Source of the DNA: an uncultured Lachnospiraceae bacterium
GTDB taxonomy: Bacteria; Bacillota; Clostridia; Lachnospirales; Lachnospiraceae
Length of the DNA stretch: 41,620 nucleotides
Assembly (NCBI GenBank): GCA_934408585.1
Contig: CAKRVA010000013.1
Span: 1-41,620 of the forward strand
Direction of reading: 5' to 3'
The position numbers and the translations under genes are program-made. This document shows, in pieces, positions 15,648 through 24,132 of the stretch. The stretch's first letter is position 1. Every line of letters begins with the position of its first letter. The notes under the pieces were generated by a model. That model was given only the letters and a program-made list of their open reading frames with translations, made no database searches and was not told the DNA's origin.

Positions 15648-16037
15648 ATGTTAAAAAGAAAAAATGTGCTTATGGTAATGATGATGATAGCTGCAATGAT
15701 AGTCATTTGCTTTTGTATTACAGGAACGGTGTACAGCAAGGAAAAACAGTCAAGAAAAGAGCAGGAGCAGTATTATCGAAGTGTTGAGGCTGCATATTTG
15801 TCAGAGGTTCGGGAATGGCTTGGTGAAAATGGATATGAAAATAGCGGCGTAACCATGACTAAGGTAATTGAGGAGGATGGAAGCAGGGAATATACATTAA
15901 GTGTTCATCATCATAAAATATCAAATCTGGAGGAAGGGGAACAGACATCGTTAAAAAATGAGCTTACCGGGATGGATAATCCGATGGAGCAGGTAATGGA
16001 TGTTCCCTGTCGCATTCAATATTGTTTTGACTTATAA
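15648..16037 (+). CDS. Small membrane-anchored protein of unknown function
   Basis: The start is ATG 15648, preceded by GGCGGAGGAG; the in-frame ATG 15627 is upstream of this site. The 129-aa product has one N-terminal transmembrane segment with many Met and Ile residues (about 6-27), then a basic/acidic helical stretch and an extracytoplasmic alpha/beta part with SVHHHKISNLEEGEQTSL and a C-terminal Cys pair (VPCRIQYCF). The three consecutive His residues could bind metal, but this is speculative. I do not recognise the family. It stands alone between the AKR remnant and the promoter of the next operon. Confidence 0.65.
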   Translation: MLKRKNVLMVMMMIAAMIVICFCITGTVYSKEKQSRKEQEQYYRSVEAAYLSEVREWLGENGYENSGVTMTKVIEEDGSREYTLSVHHHKISNLEEGEQTSLKNELTGMDNPMEQVMDVPCRIQYCFDL

Positions 16038-16068
16038 AAAAATAATAGTGATAAGCAGGAAAAGTTGA

Positions 16069-16097
16069 ATGACAAGAAGTTCAAAGGGGATTATAAT
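16069..16097 (+). promoter_or_regulatory. Promoter of the long 16.1-28.7 kb operon
   Basis: -35 ATGACA (16069-16074), a 17-bp spacer and a perfect -10 TATAAT (16092-16097). No Pho-box-like repeats were seen around it. Confidence 0.7.
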
Positions 16098-16142
16098 TGA
16101 TATAGTTGTTTGAATAAGCTTAGAAACGGAGGAACTGTATCA

Positions 16143-16613
16143 ATGAGACCGGAGAAAGGACAGATTTACCGTCATTTTAAGGGAAACCTGTACAAAATAA
16201 TTGCAATTGCCATTCATAGCGAAACAGGTGAGGAGCTTGTTATTTATGAGGCATTGTATGGTGAACATCCGGTGTATGCCAGACCGTTAAGAATGTTTTG
16301 CGAGATGGTAGATAGAACCAAATACCCGGATGCCCCTCAGCAGTACCGCTTTGAACTGGTGAAAGAGGAAAAACAGGAAAGCGAAGAAATTACAATTGAT
16401 CCTATGGTGATGGAATTCCTTGATGCAGATACCTTCGAGGAACGTTTAAATATTCTTCATGGATTGCATGCAAGAATTACCGATGAAATGATTACGACCA
16501 TGGCATTATCCGTTGATTTGGAAATAAAGGACGGGGATGTCGAAAGCCGCTACGAAGAATTGAAAAATTGCCTTTTGACCTTGGAAAGGTACGAATGTAA
16601 TCGGTTGCGGTAG
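16143..16613 (+). CDS. DUF1653 domain protein
   Basis: The start is ATG 16143 with ACGGAGGA about 10 bases upstream (an in-frame TTG at 16110 is unsupported), giving 156 aa. Residues about 5-60 match DUF1653: GQIYRHFKGNLYKIIAIA, then E..VIYEALYG and the RPLRMFCEMVD ending. The domain is a compact SH3-like beta-barrel of unknown function. The remaining 95 residues are acidic and helical, with a TFEERLNILHGL segment. It is the first gene of the long operon and is followed 51 bp later by a 5'-nucleotidase gene. Confidence 0.8.
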   Translation: MRPEKGQIYRHFKGNLYKIIAIAIHSETGEELVIYEALYGEHPVYARPLRMFCEMVDRTKYPDAPQQYRFELVKEEKQESEEITIDPMVMEFLDADTFEERLNILHGLHARITDEMITTMALSVDLEIKDGDVESRYEELKNCLLTLERYECNRLR

Positions 16614-16664
16614 GCGGAAAATCAGCCATAGGAGATTCCAGCCAGGGTAGAAAGGAAGGACTTT

Positions 16665-17591
16665 ATGGCATATGATTTGGAAAACCGTCTTGTAATTGGA
16701 GTGTCATCAAGAGCACTTTTTGACCTCTCCGTAGAAAACAGCATTTTTGAAAAAGAAGGAGTAGAGGCATATTGCCGGTATCAGTTGGAGCATGAAAAGG
16801 ACTTTTTGGAGCCAGGCAATGGTTTTCAACTGATAAAAGCACTTCTTAATATTAATAAAATACCGGGACATGAGGGCAGGGTAGAGGTGATTATTATGTC
16901 ACATAACAGCCCGGATACCTCATTGCGGGTATTTCGTTCCATAGAGCATTATGGATTGCAGATATCAAGAGCGGTTCTGGCAAGCGGTGCATCGCTGGCA
17001 CCGTATCTTGAGGCATTCCATACGGACTTGTATCTGTCAGCGGATGAGAAGGACGTTCAGGCGGCAATCGATTCCGGTATCGCAGCCGGCATTATCTGCT
17101 GTGACACCATTCAGACCATCGACAATTCCGAAGAAATTAATCAGATCAGGATTGCATTTGATGGTGATGCGGTATTGTTTTCGGATGAATCGGAGCAGAT
17201 ATACCGGGAACAGGGCTTGGAAGCGTTTGAGGAGAATGAGCGTCTGCAGGCAGAGCAGCCAATGAAACGCGGACCGTTTGCAAAGTTTTTGCAGACATTG
17301 TCAGACATTCAGAAGGACTTTCCACAGGAGCAGTCGCCAATCCGGACTGCTCTTGTTACAGCAAGAAGTGCACCGGCGCATGAACGTGTCATCCGGACAC
17401 TCCGGGCATGGAATGTACGTATAGATGAAGCTTTTTTTCTCGGTGGAATTACGAAACGGGATGTGCTCAAGGCATTTGGCGCACATATCTTTTTTGACGA
17501 CCAGGCGGTACATACCAATCCGGCATCGGAGGTAGTGCCTTCTGCAAGAGTGCCCTATAAGAAGAAAACAGAGCAGAATAAGGACCCATAG
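16665..17591 (+). CDS. Cytosolic 5'-nucleotidase IA-like (PF06189 family)
   Basis: The 308-aa protein resembles the 5'-nucleotidase family of eukaryotic cN-I and its bacterial homologues, which hydrolyse nucleoside monophosphates. Visible blocks are LVIGVSSRALFDLSVEN near the N-terminus, EVIIMSHNSPDTSLRVF, the RAVLASGASLAPYLEAF stretch, RIAFDGDAVLFSDESE with the HAD-like Asp pair, and FFLGGITKRDVLKAFGAHIFFDDQ near the end. AAGGAAGGA supports ATG 16665. Its presence in an operon whose later enzymes should release CMP raises the possibility that it recycles that product, but it could be general nucleotide salvage. Confidence 0.82.
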   Translation: MAYDLENRLVIGVSSRALFDLSVENSIFEKEGVEAYCRYQLEHEKDFLEPGNGFQLIKALLNINKIPGHEGRVEVIIMSHNSPDTSLRVFRSIEHYGLQISRAVLASGASLAPYLEAFHTDLYLSADEKDVQAAIDSGIAAGIICCDTIQTIDNSEEINQIRIAFDGDAVLFSDESEQIYREQGLEAFEENERLQAEQPMKRGPFAKFLQTLSDIQKDFPQEQSPIRTALVTARSAPAHERVIRTLRAWNVRIDEAFFLGGITKRDVLKAFGAHIFFDDQAVHTNPASEVVPSARVPYKKKTEQNKDP

Positions 17592-17617
17592 ATTTTTCAG
17601 TAACAGGAGTTGTGTGA

Positions 17618-18724
17618 ATGAGTATAGAAACCCGTTGGGAATATGTTGTAGACCCATTGCTTGATTTTTATGATTCCCAAAGAAGGATTCTTCCGTGGAG
17701 AGAAGAGCCGACCCCCTATCATGTATGGGTGTCGGAAATTATGCTGCAGCAAACCAGAGTGGAGGCGGTAAAGGCATATTACAAGCGTTTTATGGACGCA
17801 CTGCCGGATATCAGAAGTCTTGCAGAAGCAGAGGAAGAAATGCTGTTAAAACTTTGGGAAGGGCTTGGATATTATAATCGTGTGCGGAATCTCCACAAGG
17901 CAGCGCAGATTATCGTAGAGCAGTATGATGGTGAAATGCCGGATTCCTATGAAGAAATTATTGGACTGCCGGGGATTGGAAGTTATACGGCGGGAGCAAT
18001 TGCTTCGATTGCATTTGGAATCTGCAGACCGGCGGTGGATGGAAATGTTTTGCGTGTACTTTCGAGACTTCGCGGGGATAGCAGGGATATTATGCAGCAG
18101 TCCGTAAGGACTTCAGTGGAACAGGAACTTCTTGAGGTAATTCCGGTAGAGCGTCCCGGCGATTTTAATCAGGCTTTGATGGAACTGGGGGCAATGGTTT
18201 GTACTCCAAACGGAGCACCACAGTGTGACAGGTGCCCTTGGGAAAAAGTCTGCGTGGCACATGGAGAAGGAAAAGAGCTGCAGTTTCCGGTAAAAGCACC
18301 GAAAAAAGAGCGTGTGATTGAGGAGAAAACAATATTGATTATTCGTGACGGGGAGCGCGCAGCAATCCGGAAACGTCCGGGCAAGGGACTGCTTGCCGGA
18401 ATGTATGAGTTTCCAAGTGTCACTGGACATTTGTCGGAAGATGAAGTATTATCGTATCTAAAAGAGAAAGGATTGTCCGCAATCCATATTGCAGAGCTTC
18501 CTAAAAGTAAGCATATATTTTCACATCGGGAATGGCATATGACAGGCTATGCCATAAAGGTGGATGAACTTGCGGACAAGAGCTGGGATGACAGCCTTAT
18601 TTTTGTGGATACAAAAGAGGTAAAGGAACAATATCCGATTCCAACAGCTTATCAGGTTTATCGGAAAGCATTTTTAGAGGACGAAGAAAAATACTCCATA
18701 GAAAGACGAGGAACCAGAAAATGA
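17618..18724 (+). CDS. mutY: A/G-specific adenine DNA glycosylase
   Basis: The 368-aa enzyme removes adenine mispaired with 8-oxoguanine. Key features are the general acid E40 in SEIMLQQTRV, the helix-hairpin-helix GLPGIGSYTAGAIA (117-130), catalytic D141 in VDGNVLRV, the [4Fe-4S] Cys motif (first Cys in MVCTP, then CDRCPWEKVC, with seven rather than six residues in the first gap), and a C-terminal NUDIX-like domain that recognises the 8-oxoG strand (KRPGKGLLAGMYEFP). Its stop overlaps the start of the next gene by four bases (ATGA), so it is translationally coupled to the lipid/phosphonate genes although functionally unrelated. Confidence 0.95.
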   Translation: MSIETRWEYVVDPLLDFYDSQRRILPWREEPTPYHVWVSEIMLQQTRVEAVKAYYKRFMDALPDIRSLAEAEEEMLLKLWEGLGYYNRVRNLHKAAQIIVEQYDGEMPDSYEEIIGLPGIGSYTAGAIASIAFGICRPAVDGNVLRVLSRLRGDSRDIMQQSVRTSVEQELLEVIPVERPGDFNQALMELGAMVCTPNGAPQCDRCPWEKVCVAHGEGKELQFPVKAPKKERVIEEKTILIIRDGERAAIRKRPGKGLLAGMYEFPSVTGHLSEDEVLSYLKEKGLSAIHIAELPKSKHIFSHREWHMTGYAIKVDELADKSWDDSLIFVDTKEVKEQYPIPTAYQVYRKAFLEDEEKYSIERRGTRK

Positions 18725-19746
18725 AATTGTTATCTTTTGCAGTACCTTGCTATAATTCGGAAGCATATATGGAAAAATGTATCGAATCTCTTCTGAAAGG
18801 AGGAGAGGAGGTTGAAATACTTATTGTTGATGATGGCTCCAAGGATAAAACGGCTGAGATTGCAGACCGTTATGCCGAGCAGTATCCGACGATTGTTAAA
18901 GCAATTCACAAAGAAAACGGTGGACACGGCTCTGCCGTAAATACAGGAATTGAACATGCATCAGGTCTTTATTTTAAAGTGGTTGACAGTGACGACTGGG
19001 TAAAGGAAGACGTTTATGAACAGATTCTTGCAAAGCTTCATGAGCTTACCGGCGGTGATAAGCCTCTTGATATGCTGATAAGTAACTTTGTTTATGAAAA
19101 AGTTGGAGAAAAGCACAAAAAGGTGATGCGCTATCGTCATGCATTGCCGGTCGATGAGATGTTTACCTGGAATGATGTGAAGCATTTTCATAAAGGACAG
19201 TACATTTTGATGCACTCCGTCATTTTCCGCACGAAGCTCCTTAGAGAATGCGGCATCAAATTGCCGGAGCACACGTTTTATGTAGATAATATTTACGTGT
19301 TCGAACCACTTCCGTTTGTCAAAAACATGTATTATATGGATGTTAATTTTTACCGTTACTATATCGGACGGGAAGACCAGTCCGTACATGAGAGCGTAAT
19401 GATTAGCCGTATTGATCAGCAGATTCGTGTAAATAAGCTGATGATTGATTATATGGTAGAGAATCGTGCGTTGGTAAACTCCAACAAGAAAAGATACCGC
19501 TATATGTTAAGCTATCTCGATATTATTACAACAATTTCTTCTATTCTGCTGATTCGTTCCGGTACAGACGAAAATCTGGAAAAGAAGCAGGAATTATGGG
19601 AATACCTGAAGAAAAAAGATTGGGTATTATATCGGCGGCTGCGCTATGGACTTCTTGGTCAGTGTATGAATCTGCCAGGCAAGGGTGGACGAATGATTTC
19701 CGTGGAAGGATATAAAATCTGCCAGAAGTTTTTTGGGTTTAATTAG
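18721..19746 (+). CDS. Family 2 glycosyltransferase
   Basis: The 341-aa GT-A enzyme has the typical N-terminus FAVPCYNSEAYMEKCIESLL, the nucleotide-binding LIVDDGSKDKTAEIA block, HKENGGHGSAVNTGI, and the metal-binding DSDDW (89-93). The C-terminal 200 residues are soluble-looking and contain no long hydrophobic helices, so the enzyme is cytoplasmic or peripheral. It starts within the mutY stop codon and is followed after 3 bp by the acyltransferase gene. In this context it may glycosylate a lipid or a capsule/teichoic-like polymer. The donor sugar cannot be read from sequence. Confidence 0.9.
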   Translation: MKLLSFAVPCYNSEAYMEKCIESLLKGGEEVEILIVDDGSKDKTAEIADRYAEQYPTIVKAIHKENGGHGSAVNTGIEHASGLYFKVVDSDDWVKEDVYEQILAKLHELTGGDKPLDMLISNFVYEKVGEKHKKVMRYRHALPVDEMFTWNDVKHFHKGQYILMHSVIFRTKLLRECGIKLPEHTFYVDNIYVFEPLPFVKNMYYMDVNFYRYYIGREDQSVHESVMISRIDQQIRVNKLMIDYMVENRALVNSNKKRYRYMLSYLDIITTISSILLIRSGTDENLEKKQELWEYLKKKDWVLYRRLRYGLLGQCMNLPGKGGRMISVEGYKICQKFFGFN

Positions 19747-19749
19747 AGT

Positions 19750-20337
19750 ATGAAAAAAGAAAAAAACACGCTTTATCGCATAATGCGTCCGGTATTTACC
19801 GTATTGTTTAAATTTTATTATTGTCCGACAATCATTCATAAAGAATATATTCCAACTGCAGGAAGAGTCGTAGTAGCGGGGAATCATAAGCATGCGCTTG
19901 ATCCGATTTTCGTTGATGCATGTACAAAAAGAACAGTACATACACTTGCAAAAAAGGATTTGCATGATGGCAGGTTCGGGTGGTTCTTTCGAAAAATAGG
20001 GACAATACCGGTCGATTTGCATGCAGAACATAATAAAGAAGCATTAGCAAGTGCAATTGAATGCCTTAATGCAGATTGTATGATCAATTTGTCACCTGAG
20101 GCAAAACGAAACTATACGGATGAGGTATTACTACCGTTTAAATACGGTGCCGTTGTTATGGCGAAAAAAACAGGAAGCAGAATTGTACCATATTCGATTA
20201 CAGGGGATTATAAATTTCGGAGTAAAAATTTAAAAATTGTTTTTGGAAAACCATTAGACATTTCAGAATTTAGTGTAGAAGAAGCAAATCGTTTGTTATA
20301 TCAGACGATTCGAAAGATGATTATCGACAACCGATAA
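19750..20337 (+). CDS. PlsC-like (lysophospholipid) acyltransferase
   Basis: The 195-aa protein belongs to the PlsC/LPLAT family, which transfers fatty acyl groups to glycerol-phosphate-type lipids at the membrane. Block I is NHKHALDP (H46-x4-D51) and block II is the FFRKIGTIPVD region. Block III reads SPEAKRN (115-121), where the usual text is PEGTRS, so Gly-Thr is replaced by Ala-Lys. Block IV (VPYSI) is present. It is shorter than typical PlsC (about 240 aa) and has weak N-terminal hydrophobicity. The substitutions may mean an unusual acceptor. It lies between GT2 and an acyl-activating ligase in the phosphonate operon. Confidence 0.85.
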   Translation: MKKEKNTLYRIMRPVFTVLFKFYYCPTIIHKEYIPTAGRVVVAGNHKHALDPIFVDACTKRTVHTLAKKDLHDGRFGWFFRKIGTIPVDLHAEHNKEALASAIECLNADCMINLSPEAKRNYTDEVLLPFKYGAVVMAKKTGSRIVPYSITGDYKFRSKNLKIVFGKPLDISEFSVEEANRLLYQTIRKMIIDNR

Positions 20338-20358
20338 AAGTTGCATAGGGGGGAATCA

Positions 20359-22068
20359 ATGCAGAGTACTATAAAGACTCCATGGTACCGTTTTTACGGG
20401 AACATGAAGAAACATTTAGATTATCCGGATATATCCGTATATGAATTATTGGAAAAAACAGCACAGCAGCATCTGAATAGAATCAGTTATAATTATTATG
20501 GGAAAAAGAAAACCTATAGAGAATTTTTAAAGCAGATTGATGACTGTGCGAAAGCTTTTTGTGCATTAGGAATTAGTTATGGAGATGCGGTCAGTATATG
20601 TATGCCGAATACACCGGAAGCCATGATTAGTTTTTATGCATTAAATAAAATTGGGGCAGTTGCCAATATGATTCATCCGCTTTCTGCGGAGAATGAAATC
20701 AAATATTTCGTAAATCTATCAAAAAGCAAGTATATCATTATCATTGACATCGCATTTAATAAACTCAATCATATTTTCCATGAAACCGAATTAAAAAAGG
20801 CTATTTTAGTTTCTGTAGGGGATTCTATGCCTTTTTATATGAAAAAATTATACCAGTCCACAAAGGGAAAGAGCATTGTTCTGGAAAAAAGTGAAAATGT
20901 TATTTCCTTTAAGAAATTCCTGCAGGGAGGTACAAAACAGGAAGTAAGTAATACACATTTTGCAGGTAAGAATGTTGCTGCAATTTTGTATAGTGGAGGA
21001 ACTACCGGATATCCGAAAGGAATTGAACTGACGAACCTTAATTTTAATGCACTTGCCATGCAAGGGTTTGAAGCATGTGTATGTATGAAAGAGGGGGATC
21101 GGGTATTAGCGATTATGCCGGTATTTCATGGTTTCGGACTTGGCATTTGTATCCATACCGTGCAGTATTTTGGCGGAACAAGTATTTTGCTTCCCCAGTT
21201 TAGTGCAAAAACATTTGACAGGCTTTTAAAAAGATATCGTCCCAATGCAATTGCAGGAGTTCCAACGCTTTATGAAGCACTGCTCAGAAATAAAAAACTG
21301 GACGGTTATGATTTATCCTATTTAAAATGTGCTATTTCGGGAGGGGATTCTCTTTCGGTAAGTTTAAAGAAAAAAATTGATACTTTTTTCAGGGAGCATG
21401 GTGCGGACATTCAGGTCCGGGAAGGCTATGGACTGACAGAATGTGTGACCGGAAGCTGTCTGACGCCTGTGGATTATTATCGTGAGGGAAGCATCGGAAT
21501 TCCATATCCGGATACATATTATAAAATAGTGAAGCCGGAAACCACCGAAGAGGTCCCTTATGGAACAGAGGGAGAAATTGTAATCAGCGGACCTACCGTA
21601 ATGAAGGGATATCTGAATCAGGAAGAGGAAACAGCAGATACACTTAAAGTACATGAAGACGGACTTACGTGGCTGCACACCGGTGACCTTGGATATATGG
21701 ATGAGGATGGATTTATTTATTTCAAGCAGCGATTGAAAAGAGTAATTGTCAGTTCCGGTTACTGTATTTATCCGCAATATATTGAGAATGTGATTGATGC
21801 GCATCCGGATGTGCTGATGTCCTGTGTCATTGGAATTCCCCACCCATATCGTGTGCAGGTGGCGAAAGCATTTGTGGTGCTTAAAAACGGGGTTGAACCG
21901 GATGAAAAAACGTTGCAGTCAATCCGACAGCACTGTGAAAAAAATCTTGCAAAATATTCCTGGCCGGCTGCTTATGAATTTAAAGAGGAACTCCCGAAGA
22001 CGCTTGTGGGTAAAGTGGCTTATAATGAATTAATTCGAGAGGAACAGGAGAAACATGAAAAAAGATAA
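20359..22068 (+). CDS. AMP-dependent acyl-CoA synthetase/ligase
   Basis: AGGGGGGAA places the start at ATG 20359, giving 569 aa. It is a class I adenylate-forming enzyme: P-loop YSGGTTGYPKG, the A5-like REGYGLTE, the HTGDLGYMDEDGF motif with its catalytic Asp, the hinge RLKRVI, and a C-terminal lysine in PKTLVGKVAYNEL. It should activate a carboxylic acid, probably a fatty acid, to acyl-AMP and then to a thioester. Its neighbour is an acyltransferase, suggesting that it feeds acyl groups to it. No acyl carrier protein gene is in the window. It overlaps the next gene by 14 bp. Confidence 0.92.
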   Translation: MQSTIKTPWYRFYGNMKKHLDYPDISVYELLEKTAQQHLNRISYNYYGKKKTYREFLKQIDDCAKAFCALGISYGDAVSICMPNTPEAMISFYALNKIGAVANMIHPLSAENEIKYFVNLSKSKYIIIIDIAFNKLNHIFHETELKKAILVSVGDSMPFYMKKLYQSTKGKSIVLEKSENVISFKKFLQGGTKQEVSNTHFAGKNVAAILYSGGTTGYPKGIELTNLNFNALAMQGFEACVCMKEGDRVLAIMPVFHGFGLGICIHTVQYFGGTSILLPQFSAKTFDRLLKRYRPNAIAGVPTLYEALLRNKKLDGYDLSYLKCAISGGDSLSVSLKKKIDTFFREHGADIQVREGYGLTECVTGSCLTPVDYYREGSIGIPYPDTYYKIVKPETTEEVPYGTEGEIVISGPTVMKGYLNQEEETADTLKVHEDGLTWLHTGDLGYMDEDGFIYFKQRLKRVIVSSGYCIYPQYIENVIDAHPDVLMSCVIGIPHPYRVQVAKAFVVLKNGVEPDEKTLQSIRQHCEKNLAKYSWPAAYEFKEELPKTLVGKVAYNELIREEQEKHEKR

Positions 22069-23437
22069 ACTTACCTTTTTATTAATTCATCCGGAAATAT
22101 CAAGGACAAAATATAATTTTGTAGGTATTATTGAAAACGAATGTCTGGAACTTGAATACATATCTGCCTTTTTAAAGCAAAAGGGTCATGCGGTTTTCCT
22201 ATATGATGGTCAGGTGGAGAGGTGCGGTGTTCCCTGTGCATTAAAGAAATATCAGCCGGATGTAGTGTATGTGTGTGGCAGAACGCGTCAGGAAAATTTT
22301 ATGCTGGAATATTGCCGCGATGCGAAGGCATATCGCAGGGAAGTGGTTACTATTATTGGTGGGCTTCATGCACAGCTGTGCTATGAGCGGATGTACCGTG
22401 AAGAAGTGGATTATATTTTAACATCTTTCGATATTTTTAAACTGGAGGATATTCTTGCTGACGCATTCTGTGAGGAGAAAACAGATCTTTCCCGGGTGGA
22501 CGGTGTTTGCTATCGGGAAAATGGTGTATGGACATCAAATAAAGCAGAGCCTTTTGATATAAACCGTTTGCCACTCCCGGATAGAAGTTACTTTTATGCA
22601 CATCCGCAGAATTACCGCTATTTGGAGCTTACACATGCTGCATGGGTACGGACGGCATACAGTTGTCCGTACAGATGTCGTTTTTGTGAGAGAAACAGGA
22701 TGAATTCAGGAATATACAGCCGGAGGGATATTGAGTCGGTTGTAGATGAAATTGCAGAAATATCTGCTGAGAATATATATATTGTCGATGATGACTTTTT
22801 ATATGACGAAGAACGACTTCGGAAATTTCTCTTTTTACTTAAGGAAAAGGGAATTCAGAAAAAGTTTATTTGTTATGGAAGGGCAGATTTTATCGCAACA
22901 CATGAGGAGTTGCTGGAGGAACTTAGTAAGGCAGGACTCTACTATGTCCTTGTCGGACTTGAAGCAATCCGGGACGATTATTTACAGGGCTATCAAAAGA
23001 GGTCCGATGTTCAAAATAATATAAAAAGTATTCAGATTTGCAACAGACGTGGAATTCATTTGATGGGAATGTTTATTGCAGACCTTGATTTTACCCCAAA
23101 GGATTTTCGAAATTTATATCGGTGGACCAGGGAGCAGAATCTGCGCCATATTGCAATTTCTATTTTTACACCGGAAATGGGATTGGAAACCTACGAGGAA
23201 TACAAAGACAGGATGATTACAGACGATGCCTCGCATTTTGATTATCTGCATCTTGTAGCCAAACCGTCAAAAATGAGCGTTAAACGTTACTATTTCCATT
23301 ATTACATATTGGTCATAAGACTGTTTCTGAGGGCAAAGCGGGAAGGCGTTTATGATTTTATCGATTATGGGGATTATATTCGTTCAATTATAAAAAATAT
23401 ATTTTTTGGAGTTCATGAGGAGAAAGAGAATGAATGA
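22055..23437 (+). CDS. B12-binding-type radical SAM protein
   Basis: The 460-aa protein has an N-terminal alpha/beta domain (about 5-135) of the cobalamin-binding class: LLIHPEIS..., ELEYISAFLKQKGHAVFLYD, and TIIGGLHAQLC. It lacks the DxHxxG motif, as do many class B enzymes. The radical SAM motif is C204-x3-C208-x2-C211 (SCPYRCRFC) and the GGE-equivalent/YVLVGLEAI strands follow. Related proteins methylate or otherwise rearrange unactivated carbons in hopanoids, chlorophylls and phosphonates (BchE, HpnJ, Fom3, PhpK). Here the target could be the phosphonate headgroup or a lipid chain. It overlaps both neighbours and so is tightly coupled. Confidence 0.85.
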   Translation: MKKDKLTFLLIHPEISRTKYNFVGIIENECLELEYISAFLKQKGHAVFLYDGQVERCGVPCALKKYQPDVVYVCGRTRQENFMLEYCRDAKAYRREVVTIIGGLHAQLCYERMYREEVDYILTSFDIFKLEDILADAFCEEKTDLSRVDGVCYRENGVWTSNKAEPFDINRLPLPDRSYFYAHPQNYRYLELTHAAWVRTAYSCPYRCRFCERNRMNSGIYSRRDIESVVDEIAEISAENIYIVDDDFLYDEERLRKFLFLLKEKGIQKKFICYGRADFIATHEELLEELSKAGLYYVLVGLEAIRDDYLQGYQKRSDVQNNIKSIQICNRRGIHLMGMFIADLDFTPKDFRNLYRWTREQNLRHIAISIFTPEMGLETYEEYKDRMITDDASHFDYLHLVAKPSKMSVKRYYFHYYILVIRLFLRAKREGVYDFIDYGDYIRSIIKNIFFGVHEEKENE

Positions 23438-24116
23438 AACACAGGATTTGAAAAAGGATGAGGTTAGGAAAATTGTACCAAGTAAATTGGAAAATGCATT
23501 TTATCCTATTGTATACAATACGTTTGGAAAAATAATTCCGCCATCTATGACGCCAAATCAGATGACACTGCTTGGGGCATTAGCAGGATTATTTGGCATC
23601 ATCTGTGCATTTCTTGCAGGGATTCATAAGCTATTTTTAATAGGAACAATTTTGGGTTTATGTGCTCATATTATTTGTGATGATCTGGATGGATACATTG
23701 CAAGAAAACGGAATATGTCTTCCGATGCCGGAGCCTTTTTTGACTTGCTTACGGATATTCTTCATATTACCTATTTATTGATAGCATTGGCATTTTCGGG
23801 AATTGTAAGCTTTGAAGTCGTAGTTTTTCTTGTACCGGTATATGCATTGCTGATGTTTACAGCCATGAATTATATCCGATATCTGAATGAATTTCTCTTT
23901 CCGAGGCTGGGACCGATAGAAACACATCTGTTGTTTATTGCAATCTGTATTCTGGGGATGATTTTTGGAACAAAACCGGTTGTGGAGTTACCTGTGTGCA
24001 GTTTAAAGGTGACAGATCTTGTTTTTATTGCAGGTGGAATTCCAATGTATTATGAGATGATAAGATTGCAAATACAGTTGTTTAACCGGTTAAAGGCAAG
24101 GGATAGTAAGAAGTAG
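23430..24116 (+). CDS. CDP-alcohol phosphatidyltransferase family enzyme
   Basis: The start is chosen at ATG 23430 because GAGGAG lies 7 bases upstream; an in-frame ATG at 23415 is before the site. The 228-aa multi-pass membrane protein has the complete catalytic motif D84-x2-D87-G88-x2-A91-R92-x8-G101-x3-D105-x3-D109. The family joins a CMP-activated group to an alcohol by displacing CMP. In this operon the likely donor is CMP-hydroxyethylphosphonate and the acceptor diacylglycerol or a related lipid, as in ethanolamine phosphotransferases. The reverse arrangement (CDP-diacylglycerol plus an alcohol) cannot be excluded from sequence. Its start overlaps the radical SAM gene by 8 bp. Confidence 0.9.
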   Translation: MNETQDLKKDEVRKIVPSKLENAFYPIVYNTFGKIIPPSMTPNQMTLLGALAGLFGIICAFLAGIHKLFLIGTILGLCAHIICDDLDGYIARKRNMSSDAGAFFDLLTDILHITYLLIALAFSGIVSFEVVVFLVPVYALLMFTAMNYIRYLNEFLFPRLGPIETHLLFIAICILGMIFGTKPVVELPVCSLKVTDLVFIAGGIPMYYEMIRLQIQLFNRLKARDSKK

Positions 24117-24132
24117 AAGGATACGGGAAAAT

